Positions 25,379 through 36,562 of a stretch of DNA of 64,000 nt are shown piece after piece. The notes under the pieces are model-generated. The model was not told the origin of the DNA, ran no database searches, and saw nothing but the letters and a program-made list of their open reading frames with translations. Origin of the DNA: Dillenia suffruticosa (taxonomy: Eukaryota > Streptophyta > Magnoliopsida > Dilleniales > Dilleniaceae); the NCBI GenBank assembly GCA_033439265.1, contig JAVTVX010000016.1, positions 17,840,701-17,904,700 on the forward strand, given 5' to 3'. A program made the position numbers and the translations under genes. Position 1 is the first letter of the stretch; each line of letters opens with the position of its first letter.

Positions 25379-27749
25379 CAAGTGAGTTTGCTATAGTGAT
25401 CTCATATTGCACTCCCATGGTGCTGATCGGGGTTCGATTCCCCGCCTGGGCATGTATGCGCATTTTTTATTTCCCTTTCATAAAAAAATTTTTCTGAAAA
25501 GAAACTCGCTCTTACTTGTGCCCAGCAAAGAATAGTTAAGTTCTTAACCGATCATTTAACCAACTTTAACTGGCCTTTGAATATGGCAATCCAAGCTCAT
25601 CTGGTGTAGTGGTATCATAGTATACTCCCACGGTACCGACCAAGCTTCGATTCCCCAAATGCACATGCATGTGTATTTTTTATTTTCCTTTTGTAAATAA
25701 ATTTTCTCAAAAGAAACCCACACTCCCTATGACAACATTAGGCACAGCTTGTGCTTGGCAAAGAATGTTACGTCCTTGTCTATTAAATGTAACTTTCCTA
25801 ACGCATTAGGTGTGTTGGTATCATAGTACCCTCTCACGGTACAAATCGGGGTTTGACTCCTTGGACGCGCATCATGTGTATTTTTCATTTTCCATTTCTA
25901 AATAAAGTTTTCATGAAAGAAACTTGCTCTCACTCAAGGCCGGTAGAGAATTGTCAAGGTCTTAACTGGTCATTCAAACAGCTTTAATGGGCCGTAAGAT
26001 GTGAGATTCCAAGCGCATCTGATGTAGTGGTATTATAGTACCCTCACACGGTACTGACCGGGGTACAATTCCATGGATGCGCATGCATGTATGTTTTTCA
26101 TTTTCCTTTCGTAAATAAAATTTTCAAGAAAGAAACTCGCTCTCACTCGTGGCCGACAAAGAATAGCCAAGGTCCTAACTGGTCATTCAACCTGCTTTAA
26201 TGGGACATTAGATGTGACATTCCAAGCGCATCTGGTGTAGTGGTATCATAGTACCCTCCCACGATACTGACCGGGGTTCGATTCCCCGGATGCGCATGCA
26301 TGTGTATTTTTCATTTTCCTTCGGTAAAAAAATATTTTCAAGAAAGAAACTCGCTCTCACTCGTGATCGGCAAAGAATAAACAAGGTCTTAACTGGTCAT
26401 TCAACCAGCTTTAATGGGCCATTAGATGTGACATTCCAAGTGCATTTGGTGTAGTGGTATCATAGTACCCTCCCACGGTACTGACCGCGTTCGATTCCCC
26501 GGATGTGCATGCATGTGTATTTTTCATTTTCCTTTGGTAAAATTATATTTTCAAGGAACAAACTCGCTCCCACTCGTGGCCGGCAAAGAATAGCCAAGAT
26601 CCTAACTGGTTATTCAACCAGCTTTAATGGGCCATTAGATGTGACATTCCAAGTGCATCTGGTGTAGTGGTATCATAGTACCCTCCCACGGTACTAACCG
26701 GGGTTTGATTCCTTGAATGTACATGTATGTGTATTTTTCATTTTCCTTTCATAAATAAAATTTTCAAGGAAGAAACTCGCTCCCACTCATTGCCGAAAAA
26801 GAATAGTCAAGGTCTTAACTGGTTATTCAACTGGCGTTAACGAGGCATTACATGTTACATTCTAAGTGCATCTGGTGTGGTGGTATTGTAGCACCGTCCC
26901 ACGGTACTGACCAGGTTTCGATTTTCCAGATGCGCGTGCATGTGTATTTTTCATTTTCCCTTTGTAAATAAATTTTGCATAAAGAAATTTAGTCTCCCAA
27001 TGCCTATATTAGACACAACTTGTGCATGTATATTTTTTATTTTTCTTCCGTAAATAAATTTTTCATGAAAGAAACTTGCACTCACTCGTGGCTGGAAAAG
27101 AATAGTCAAGTTCCTAACTGGTCATTCAACTAGCTTTAACGGGCCATTAGACGTGACATTCCATGCTCATTTGGTGCAGTGGTTTCGTAGTACCCTCCCA
27201 CGGTACTTACCAGGGTTCGATTCCCCGGATGCGCATGCATGTGTATTTTTTTGTTTTCCTTCCGTAAGTAAAATTTTCTCGGAAGAAACTCACTCTCACT
27301 TGTGCCCCACAGAGAATAGTCAAGGTCCTAACTGGTGATTTAACCAGCTATGACTAGACATCAGATGTGACTTTCAAAGCTCATCGAGTGTACTAGTATC
27401 CTAGTACCCTCCCATGGTACTGACCAGGGTTTGATTCCCCAGTTGTGCACACATGTGTTTTTCTCACTTGTGCCCCATAAAGAATAGTCAAGGTCTTAAC
27501 TTGTTATTTAACCAGCTTTAACTTTCCATTAGGACATCCCAAGGGCATCTAGGGTAGTAGTATCACAGTACCCTCCCATGGAATTGACGAGGGCTCGATT
27601 CCCCAAATGTGCATTGATGTATATTTTTCATCTTCCTTTCATAAACAAAATTTTCTTAAAAGAAACTCGTTCTCCTAGCTATATTAGACTCAACATATGC
27701 CCTAACTGGTCATTTAACCTGCTTTAATAAGTCATTAGATGTGTCATTC
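25379..27749 (+). repeat. Higher-order repeat copy D with a 475-bp deletion (2371 bp)
   Basis: It matches copies A-C up to about 27025, where the trailer of the type-8 unit (cttgtgc) joins the trailer of a type-11 unit (tgcatgtatatttttt), removing types 9-11. The 2371-bp length equals 2846 minus 475. A short shared tgtgc/gcatg stretch at the joint suggests microhomology-mediated deletion or unequal exchange. Confidence 0.8.
26226..26296 (+). pseudogene. tRNA-Gly(CCC) copy, one base from canonical, in repeat D
   Basis: It is identical to the canonical copy except that the 3' anticodon stem reads gatac instead of ggtac, leaving a C-A mismatch. Everything else, including acceptor, T arm and terminator, is intact. 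It may still be functional at reduced stability. Confidence 0.55.
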
Positions 27750-28596
27750 CAAGTGAGTTTGCTGTAGTGATCTCATAGTACACTCCCATGGTGCTGACCG
27801 GGGTTCGATTCCCCGCCTGGGCATGTTTGTGCATTTTTCATTTTCCTTTCATAAAAAATTTTTCTGAAAAGAAACTCGCTCTCACTTGTGCCCAGCAAAG
27901 AATAGTTAAGTTCTTAACCGATCATTTAACCAGCTTTAACTGGCCTTTGAATATGGCAATCCAAGCTCATCTGGTGTAGTGGTATCATAGTATACTCCCA
28001 CGGTACCGACCAAGCTTCGATTCCCCAAATGCACATGCATGTGTATTTTTTATTTTCCTTTTGTAAATAAATTTTCTCAAAAGAAACCCACACTCCCTAT
28101 GACAACATTAGGCACAGCTTGTGCTTGGCAAAGAATAGTTACATCCTTGTCTATTAAATGTGACATTCCTAACGCATTAGGTGTACTGGTATCATAGTAC
28201 CCTCTCACGGTACAAATCGGGGTTTGACTCCTTGGACGCGCTTCATGTGTATTTTTCATTTTCCATTTCTAAATAAAGTTTTCATGAAAGAAACTTGCTC
28301 TCACTCGAGGCCGGTAGAGAATTGTCAAGGTCTTAACTGGTCATTCAACCAGCTTTAATGGGCCGTTAGATGTGAGATTCCAAGCGCATCTGATGTAGTG
28401 GTATTATAGTACCCTCACACGGTACTGACCGGGGTCCAATTCCTTGGATGCGCATGCATGTATGTTTTTCATTTTCCTTTCGTAAATAAAATTTTCAAGA
28501 AAGAAACTCGCTCTCACTCGTGGCCGACAAAGAATAGCCAAGGTCCTAACTGGTCATTCAACCAGCTTTAATGGGACATTAGATGTGACATTCTAA

Positions 28597-28667
28597 GCGC
28601 ATCTGGTGTAGTGGTATCATAGTACCCTCTCACGGTACTGACCGGGGTTCGATTCCCCGAATACGCA
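28597..28667 (+). pseudogene. Decayed tRNA-Gly copy in repeat E, anticodon CTC
   Basis: This is the positional counterpart of the canonical copy. The anticodon loop is ctctcac and the 3' acceptor strand aatacgc breaks two pairs. The T arm is still perfect. Confidence 0.6.
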
Positions 28668-29773
28668 TGCATGTGTATTTTTCATTTTCCTTCGGTAAAA
28701 AAATATTTTCAAGAAAGAAACTCGCTCTCACTCGTGACTGGCAAAGAATAAACAAGGTCTTAACTGGTCATTCAACCAACTTTAATGGGCCATTAGATGT
28801 GACATTCCAAGTGCATTTGGTGTAGTAGTATCATAGTACCCTCCCACGGTACTGACCGCGTTCGATTCCCCAGATGTACATGCATGAGTATTTTTCATTT
28901 TCCTTTGGTAAAATTATATTTTCAAGAAAGAAACTCGCTTCCACTCGTGGCCGGCAAAGAATAGCCAAGATCCTAACTGGTTATTCAACCAGCTTTAATG
29001 GGCCATTAGATGTGACCTTCCAAGTGCATCTGGTGTAGTGGTATCATAGTACCCTCCCTCGGTACTGACCGGGGTTTGATTCCTTGAATGTACATGTATG
29101 TGTGTTTTTCATTTTCCTTTCGTAAATAAAATTTTCAAGGAAGAAACTCGCTCCCACTCATTGCTGAAAAAGAATAGTCAAGGTCTTAACAGGTTATTCA
29201 ACTTGCGTTAACGGGGCATTACATGTTACATTCTAAGTTTATGTGGTGTGGTGGTATCGTAGCACCGTCCTACGGTACTGACCAGGGTTCGATTTCCCAG
29301 ATGCGCATGCAAGTGTATTTTTCATTTTCCCTTTGTAAATAAATTTTGCAGAAAGAAATTTAGTCTCCCAATGCCCACATTAGACACAGCTTGTGCTTGG
29401 CAAAGAATAGTCTTGTCTAAAGTAGTCATTTAACTAGCTTTTGCAAGCTTTTAGATTTGTCATTCCAAGCACATCTGGTGTAGTAGTATCAGAGTAACTT
29501 TCTATGGCATTAACAGGTCATTCAAGTAGCATTAACGGGCTATTAAATGTGACATTCCAAGCATATTTGGTGCAATGGTATCATAGTACCCTCTTACGGT
29601 ACAGACCGGGGTTCTATTCCCTGAATGTGCATGCATGTATATTTTTCATTTTCTTTTCATAAATAAAATTTTCATAAAAGGGACTCACTATCACTCGTGG
29701 CCGGCAAAGAATAGTCAGGGTTCTAACTAGTCATTCAACCATCTTTAACGGGCCATTAGATGGGCCATTAGAG

Positions 29774-29844
29774 GCGCATCTGGTGTAGTGGTATCATAGT
29801 ACCCTCCCACGGTACTGACCAAGGTTCAATTCCCTGGATGTGCG
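29774..29844 (+). pseudogene. Near-intact tRNA-Gly(CCC) copy
   Basis: The acceptor pairs with one wobble (gcgcatc/gatgtgc), the anticodon stem and CCC loop are intact, and the T stem caagg/ccctg has one A-C mismatch. The discriminator is G instead of A. Confidence 0.5.
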
Positions 29845-29986
29845 TGCTTGTATATATTTTATTTTCCTTCCGTAAATAAATTTTTCATGAAAGAAACTTG
29901 CTCTCACTCATGGCTGGAAAAGAATAGTCAAGTTCCTAACTGGTCATTCAACTAGCTTTAACGGGCCATTACACGTGACATTCCAT

Positions 29987-30057
29987 GCTCATTTGGTGCA
30001 ATGGTATCATAGTACCCTCCCACGGTACTGACCAGGGTTCAATTCCCTGGATGCGCA
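29987..30057 (+). pseudogene. Near-intact tRNA-Gly(CCC) copy
   Basis: The T arm is fully paired (caggg/ccctg, loop ttcaatt) and the anticodon arm is intact with CCC. The acceptor gctcatt/gatgcgc has one mismatch and one wobble. Confidence 0.5.
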
Positions 30058-31251
30058 TGCATGTGTATTTTTTATTTTCCTTCCGTAAGTAAAATTTTCT
30101 TGGAAGAAACTCACTCTCACTTATGCCCCGCAGAGAGTAGTCAACGTCCTAACTGGTGGTTTAACCAGTTGTGACTGGACATCAGATGTCGTTCGATTCC
30201 CCAGTTGTGCACACATGTGTATTTCTCACTTGTGCCCCATAAAGAATAGTCAAGGTCTTAACTGGTGCATCGATGTATATTTTTCATTTTCCTTTCATAA
30301 ACAAAATTTTCTCAAAAGAAACTCGCTCCCCCAGCTACATTAGACTCAACCTGTGCCCGACAAGAAACGGTCAACTCCTAACTAGTCATTAGATGTATCA
30401 TTCCAAGTGCGTTTGCTGTAGTGATATCATAGTGCACTCCCATGGTGCTGACTGGGGTTCGATTCCCCGGATGGGCATGTATGAGCATTTTTCATTTTCC
30501 TTTCATAAAAAAATTTTTCTAAAAAGAAACTCGCTCTCACTTGTGCCCAGCAAAGAATAGTTAAGTTCTTAACCGATCATTTAACCAGCTTTAACTAGCC
30601 TTTAAATATGGCAATCCAAGCTGATCTGGTGTAGTGGTATCTTAGTATACTCCTGCGATACCGACAGAGCTTCGATTCCTTGGATGCACATGCATGTGTA
30701 TTTTTTATTTTCCTTTTGTAAATAAGTTTTCTCAAAAGAAACTCATACTCCCTATGACAACATTAGACGCAGCTTGTGCTTGGCAAAGAATGGTTTTGTC
30801 CTTGTCTATTAGATGTGACATTCCAAATGCATTAGGTGTACTGGTATCATAGTACCCTCCCACAGTACAGACCGGAGTTCGACTTCCTGGATGCACATAC
30901 ATGCGTATTTTTCATTTAACTTTTGTAAATTAGATTTTCATGAAAGAAACTTGCTCTCACTCATAGCAGGTAGAGAATAGTCAAGGTGTTAATTGGTCAT
31001 TCAACGAGCTTTCACGGGCCATTAGATGTGAGATTCCAAGCACATCTGATGTAGTGGTATCATAGTTCCTTCACACGGTACTAACCGGGGTCGAATTCCT
31101 TGGATGTGCATGCATTTATGTTTTTCATTTTCGTTTCGTAATAAAATTTTCAAGAAAGAAACTTGATCTTACTCGTGACCGACAAAGAATAGCCAAGGTC
31201 TTAACTAGTCATTCAACCAGCTTTAATGGGCCATTAGTTGTGACATTCCAA

Positions 31252-31322
31252 GTGCATCTGGTGTAGTGGTATCATAGTACCCTCCCACGGTACTGACCGG
31301 GGTTCGATTCCCCGGATGCGCA
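31252..31322 (+). tRNA. tRNA-Gly(CCC), intact with one acceptor wobble
   Basis: It differs from the canonical sequence only at position 2 (gtgcatc instead of gcgcatc), giving a G-U pair in the acceptor stem. Anticodon CCC, T arm and B box are canonical. The terminator is seven T (gtgtttttttc). It occupies the same place in the unit order as the other intact copies, in a more diverged neighbourhood. Confidence 0.75.
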
Positions 31323-31685
31323 TGCATGTGTTTTTTTCATTTTCCTTTGGTAAAATAATATTTTCAAGAAAGAAACTCGCTCTCACTCGTGACTGGCAAA
31401 GAATAGACAAGGTCCTAACTGGTCATTCAACCAGCTTTAATAGGCCTTTAGATGTGACATTCCTACTGCATCTGGCCTAGTGGTATCATAGTACCCTCCC
31501 ACGGTATCGATTCCCCGATGTGCATGCATGTGTCTTTTCCATTTTCCCATTGTAAATAAATTTTGTCGAAAGAAACTCACTTTACCAATGCCTACATTAG
31601 ACATAGGTTGTGCTCGTCCAAGAATAGTCTCATCCCAACTAGTCATTTAACCAGGTTTAACTGGCCATTAGATTTAGCATTTCAA

Positions 31686-31812
31686 GCGCATCTAGTGTAG
31701 TGGTACCAGAGTACCCTACTACGTTACTGCCAGGGGTTTGATTCTCTGGATGGCATGCATGTCACAGTATCCTTCCATGGTACTGTTTCGGATTCAACTC
31801 CTCGGATCACAT
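31686..31812 (+). repeat. tRNA-like unit plus headless copy, second instance
   Basis: It is homologous to 7306-7432 in both the full copy and the following 5'-truncated copy (ggcatgcatgtcacagtatcc). It belongs to the segmental duplication carrying the solo LTR. Confidence 0.7.
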
Positions 31813-32222
31813 GCATGTATATTTTTCATTTTCCTTCTATAATCAAAATTTTCTTGAATTTTCTCGAATGAAACTCACTCTCACTTGTACCTGACATAGA
31901 ATAGTCAAGGTCCTAATAGGTCATTTCACTGGCATTAACTAGCCATTAGATGTGATTTTTCAAGCACATCTGTTGTCATTGTATCATTGTACTCTCCTAC
32001 GGTATTGACCAGGGTTCGATTCCCTAGATGCGCTTGCTTGTATATTTTTCATTTTCCTCTCGAAAATAAAATTCTCTAAAAAGAACTCACTCTCGCAACC
32101 CCTTCATTAGAAACGACTTGTGCCTGACAAATAATACTCAGGTCATAACTGGTCATTTAACTAGCTTTAGCTATCCCTTAGATGTGACATTCCGAGCGCA
32201 TCTAGTGTAGTGGTATTATAGT

Positions 32223-34848
32223 TGTGTGGACCCGCTATCCAGGTATCGCCCCTAGCAAAAGGAGATAAACATGCAAATGCAAAAGCAATCAACTCAATTA
32301 AAATGCGACGTCTGGACTTGCGACAGTCACACTCCCCGTGTGTGATAACACGAAAGGAGATTTATATTAAAAAATATATAAGTTACTTGTTCTTTCCAAA
32401 TAAAATATCGACAGAGTCTCTCACATTCAGTGACTATTTAGCTACCTAAGATGAATAGGAAACCTGGTCCAGATTAATATGACACTTCTATTATCAAATA
32501 AGCTGGCACCAATAGCCCTCCTGGCCGTCCAGCATAGCATACTATAGTATATGAATATCATATCCACAAAACTATATATAATAGATTTTTATGTGTCAAA
32601 ACTATACATCTATATAGAAATACATCTCAAACTACTAACAAAAACACAAATAATTACATGCCTCAAACAAAATAAAAGGGGTCCACGATGGGTAGGGATC
32701 TAAATCTCACAACTCAAATGCCTCTACCTTGGGCTTCCCTCTCGTCTCCCAGATCACCTACAAATGAGAATATCGGGGTCAACATAAGTTGAGCAAGTAC
32801 ACAGGGAACCAATAGCTTGCATGTCAAATGGGCAAGTATAGAGATATCGATACCAACATGCATTACCGTGACATTAAAAAGTATACAAGAGATACACGTT
32901 ATCTTAATCAATTCCAAAAGAATATGAGCAATTACAGTCTAGATTTATTATCTTTCTCTAGCTTTATTGTTCCAATTTAAATTGATATATAAAGAAAGGA
33001 ATAAAATGTCAAACCAAGCTAATGTATGATGGTCTGAAAAGCAAACCAAAAATTCAGTATTCCTAAATGAAATTTAGGTCGTTTTAGATTAGACACCTCA
33101 ATCACTTCACCTGCTTCTAATTCCACCATCGTAGGGAGAAGAGATATATCCATAGTTCCTCAAGTTTCGCCCGTAAGCTTCACAAAGCTTTCAGAACTCC
33201 ATATACTAATTGTACTCCATAAACTTCGCCCATAGGCTTCGCAAAGCTTTTGGAGTAACGATCGTATTATCACTTTCTCTTCATATTACTTCATCTTAAC
33301 ATGATTAATGATAACAAAGATCCCAATTCATTACAAGGATTATATAGAATTCATAGCAAGATTCAATACCAATTGCACAAATAAAGCCACATCAAATAAT
33401 GTTAACCACAAAATTCACAACATAACTTGCGCAGTTATAGAACAACTAACATAACTTCTTCTATAAATATCAGATTGAGGTAATTCCAGTGGCTATTTAA
33501 AGATAAGACATAGGGCTACAATGTTTATATTCAGAGGTTAGCTTAATTCAGCTTAAAAAGTAGCTCAAAATCGAAGCAATATTCAGCAAAAAAAAGGTAG
33601 AAATAGGATTTTCTATAGAGAACGTGTTAATTTGAAAATTCACAAAAAAATTATTTCTCAATGAAAATTTTCACATTTTATGTCATTTTAAAACTATGAA
33701 AGTCTAGTTTCATTAAGAGAAAACCATACTAAATTTCTAGTTGTGCAGAAAAAAATATTGAATAAAAAATAGAGCATAGCCATGCTATAAGCAAAACAGT
33801 TTTTCTACAGAGAATATATTACTTTAAAAATTCACCAAAAATCAAATTCTTCTCAAAACTCTTTGAATGATATCTTATTTTAAAGCTATAGAAGTTTCAT
33901 TGGGAGAAAACCCTACTCGATTTATAGTTATGTCAAGAAAGATATTGAGTAAAAAATAGGGTATGGTCAGACAGTCCAGCATAAAAAATTTCAAAGGTTT
34001 CATTCATGGATGGAATTTTCTTTTTCGTAATTCATTTTCTCTTAATTCCAACAATATAATTACATCAAAAACATGTTCAATAGGATTATTATACATCAAT
34101 TTAACAAACACATACAAGATACTTACCTCAAATTTGCAATTCTTCATTTGAGTTTTCTTTTCTTTCCTCTTCAAACTTTTTTTGAATTTCTTCCTTGTTT
34201 TATAACTGTTCTACACTTGCTTTCACTTCCCAAAGGCTAGAGTTAATATATATATGGATGGAGATGCATTATTTCAAGCACAAAGGGTTGTTTTAATGGA
34301 GATTTTGGTAGATTTTTTAAGGAGAATGATGGACGCCGAAAATGAATTTTGAGGAAGGTGATTGTTATATTTTAAACTTATTTCTCCACCCCTTTCTTTC
34401 TGCCTAAGTGCAATGCGGGGCCCAGTCATGGTGAGGTGTCAGAGATAAAAGTGCCATGTGGTGGTTGATGATGTGCCATGGTGTCCAAAATTATTTTTAT
34501 TTTAATTTATTTTATTTTTCCCTTTCTTTTTCTTTTCCTTTTCTTGTTTTTTTTTCTTTTTCTTTTGTGGGTCCTACACCAAACCCTAATTTGGTTCACT
34601 TGTTGGATTTTTTTCAATCGTTTCTACAAGCCAATATGTTCCATAATCGATGTTAATTTTAATATATTTAATCTCTTCTTAAAATCATAAACATAAAACA
34701 CAAAACATGCATTGCAAATACATCTAAAATCATATTGCATCTAATTTAACACAATGCAATACAATGTGATGCAAACGAATTTAAGAAAGATAAATAGAAA
34801 TATAAACAAAAATGCATGCCTTAATATTTCTAAGAATGAGATCTTACA
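32223..34848. mobile_element. Solo LTR, copy 2 (2626 bp), in the duplicated tRNA unit
   Basis: It begins TGTGTGGACCC and ends GAGATCTTACA, flanked by ATAGT (32218-32222) and ATTGT (34849-34853), a 5-bp target duplication with one later change. It aligns end to end with 7834-10458 (about nine bases in ten alike by eye), is inserted at the same tRNA position, and has homologous flanking units at an offset of about 24389 bp. It is therefore a duplicate of the first insertion and not a second hit. No coding potential is seen. Confidence 0.88.
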
Positions 34849-36492
34849 ATTGTACTCTGCTACAATACTGACCAAGGTTCGATTCCCCAAATGTGCATGC
34901 ATGTGTATATTTCATTTTCCTTTCGTGTAAAAATTTTCTTGAAAGGAATGCACTCTCACTTGTGCACGATAAAAATAGTCAAGGCTTAAACTGGTCATTT
35001 AACAAGCTTTAACTGGCCATTAGGTGTAACATTCTAAGCGCATCAAGTGTAGTTGTATCGCAGTACCCTCCCACGGTACTGACTAAGGTTCGATTCCCCT
35101 GATGCGCATGCATGTGTGTTTTTCATTTTCCTTCCGTAAATAAAATTTTCTTGGAAGCAACTCACACTTACTTGTGCCCCGCAAAGTATAGTCAAGGTCC
35201 TAACTAGGGATTTAACTAGCTGTAACTGGACATCAGATGTAACATTCCAAGCGCATCCAGTGTACTAGTATCAAAGTACCCTCCCATGGTACTGATAAAG
35301 GGTTCGATTCCCTGGTTGTGCACACATGTGTATTTCTCACTTGTGCCCCATAAAGAATAGTCAAGGTCCTAACTGGTGATTTAACCAACTTTAACTTGCC
35401 ATTAGATGTGACATCCCAAGGGCATCTAGGGTAGTGGTATCTTAATACCCTCCCATGGCATTGACCAGGGCTCAATTCCCCGAATGTGTACTGATGTGTA
35501 TTTTTCATCTTCCTTTCATAAACAAAATTTTCTCAAAAGAAACTCGCTCTCCCAGCTACATTAGACTCAACTTGTGCCCGATAAGAAACGGCAACTCCTA
35601 ATTGGTCATTTAACCTGCTTTAACAGGTCATTAGTTGTGTCATTCCAAATGCATTTGCTGTAGTGATATCATAATACACTCCCATGGTACTAACCGGGGT
35701 TCGATTCCCCGGATGGGCATATATGTACATTTTTAATTTTCCTTTTGTAAAAAAATTTTTCTGGAAAGAAACACGCTCTCACTGGTGTCCAACAAAGAAT
35801 AGTCATGGTCTTAACCGATCATTTAACCAGCTTTAATTGGCATTTAAATATGGCAATCCAAGCTCATCTGGTGTAGTAGAATCATAGTATACTCCCACAG
35901 TACCAACCGAGCTTTGATTCCCTGGATGCTCATGCATGTGTATTTTTTTTTCCTTCTGTAAATAAATTTTCTCAAAAGAAACTCACACTCCCAATGACAA
36001 CATTAGACACAGCTTGTGCTTGGCAAAGAATAGTTTCATCCTTCTCTATTAGATGTGACATTCCAAACGCATTAGGTTTACTGGTATCATAGTACTCTAC
36101 CACGGTACAGACAAAGGTTCGACTCATTGGATGCGCATGCATGTGTATTTTTCATTTTCCTTTTGTAAATAAACTTTTCATGAAAGTAACTTGCTCTCAC
36201 TCGTGGCCGGTAGAGAATAGTCAACGTCTTAACTGGTCATTCAACCAGCTTTAACGGGCCATTAGATATGAGATTCCAAGCACATCTGATGTAGTGGTCT
36301 CATAGTACCCTCGCACGGTACTGACCGGGGTCCATTTCCTGGGATGCACATGCATGTGTGTTTTTCATTTTTCTTTCGTAAATAAAATTTTCAAGAAAGA
36401 AACTCGCTGTCACTCGTGGCCGACAAAGAATAGCCAAGGTCCTAACTGGTCATTCAACCAGCTTTAATGGGCCATTAGATGTGACATTCCAA

Positions 36493-36562
36493 GCGCATCT
36501 TGTGTAGGGCTATCATAGTTCCCTCCCACGGTACTGACCGGGGTTCGATTCCCCGGATGCGC
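36493..36562 (+). pseudogene. tRNA-Gly(CCC)-like copy with damaged A box
   Basis: The acceptor and T arm are perfect, but the D region reads ttgtgtagggc and the anticodon stem gttcc/ggtac has a T-T mismatch. It is the positional counterpart of the canonical copies in the right-hand part of the array. Confidence 0.55.

Larger units (their letters stand above)
27750..30403 (+). repeat. Higher-order repeat copy E (about 2654 bp, diverged)
   Basis: It has the same order of unit types but many more substitutions and a shortened unit region near 30180-30270. The equivalent of the canonical tRNA, at 28597, is degraded, while 29774 and 29987 retain near-complete folds. Confidence 0.75.

Noticed and set aside
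11484-31646. Many 60-91 codon frames in the array (for example at 17169-17351, 20015-20197 and 28077-28259 minus) with very similar translations
   Set aside because: They recur because the DNA repeats every 2846 bp. They run antisense through tRNA-like sequence and the reading frame breaks between unit types.
7834-34848. The two LTRs as the two ends of one 27-kb LTR retrotransposon
   Set aside because: Each copy has its own flanking 5-bp duplication and continues into tRNA units on both sides, and no gag-pol lies between. Two solo LTRs related by duplication fit better.
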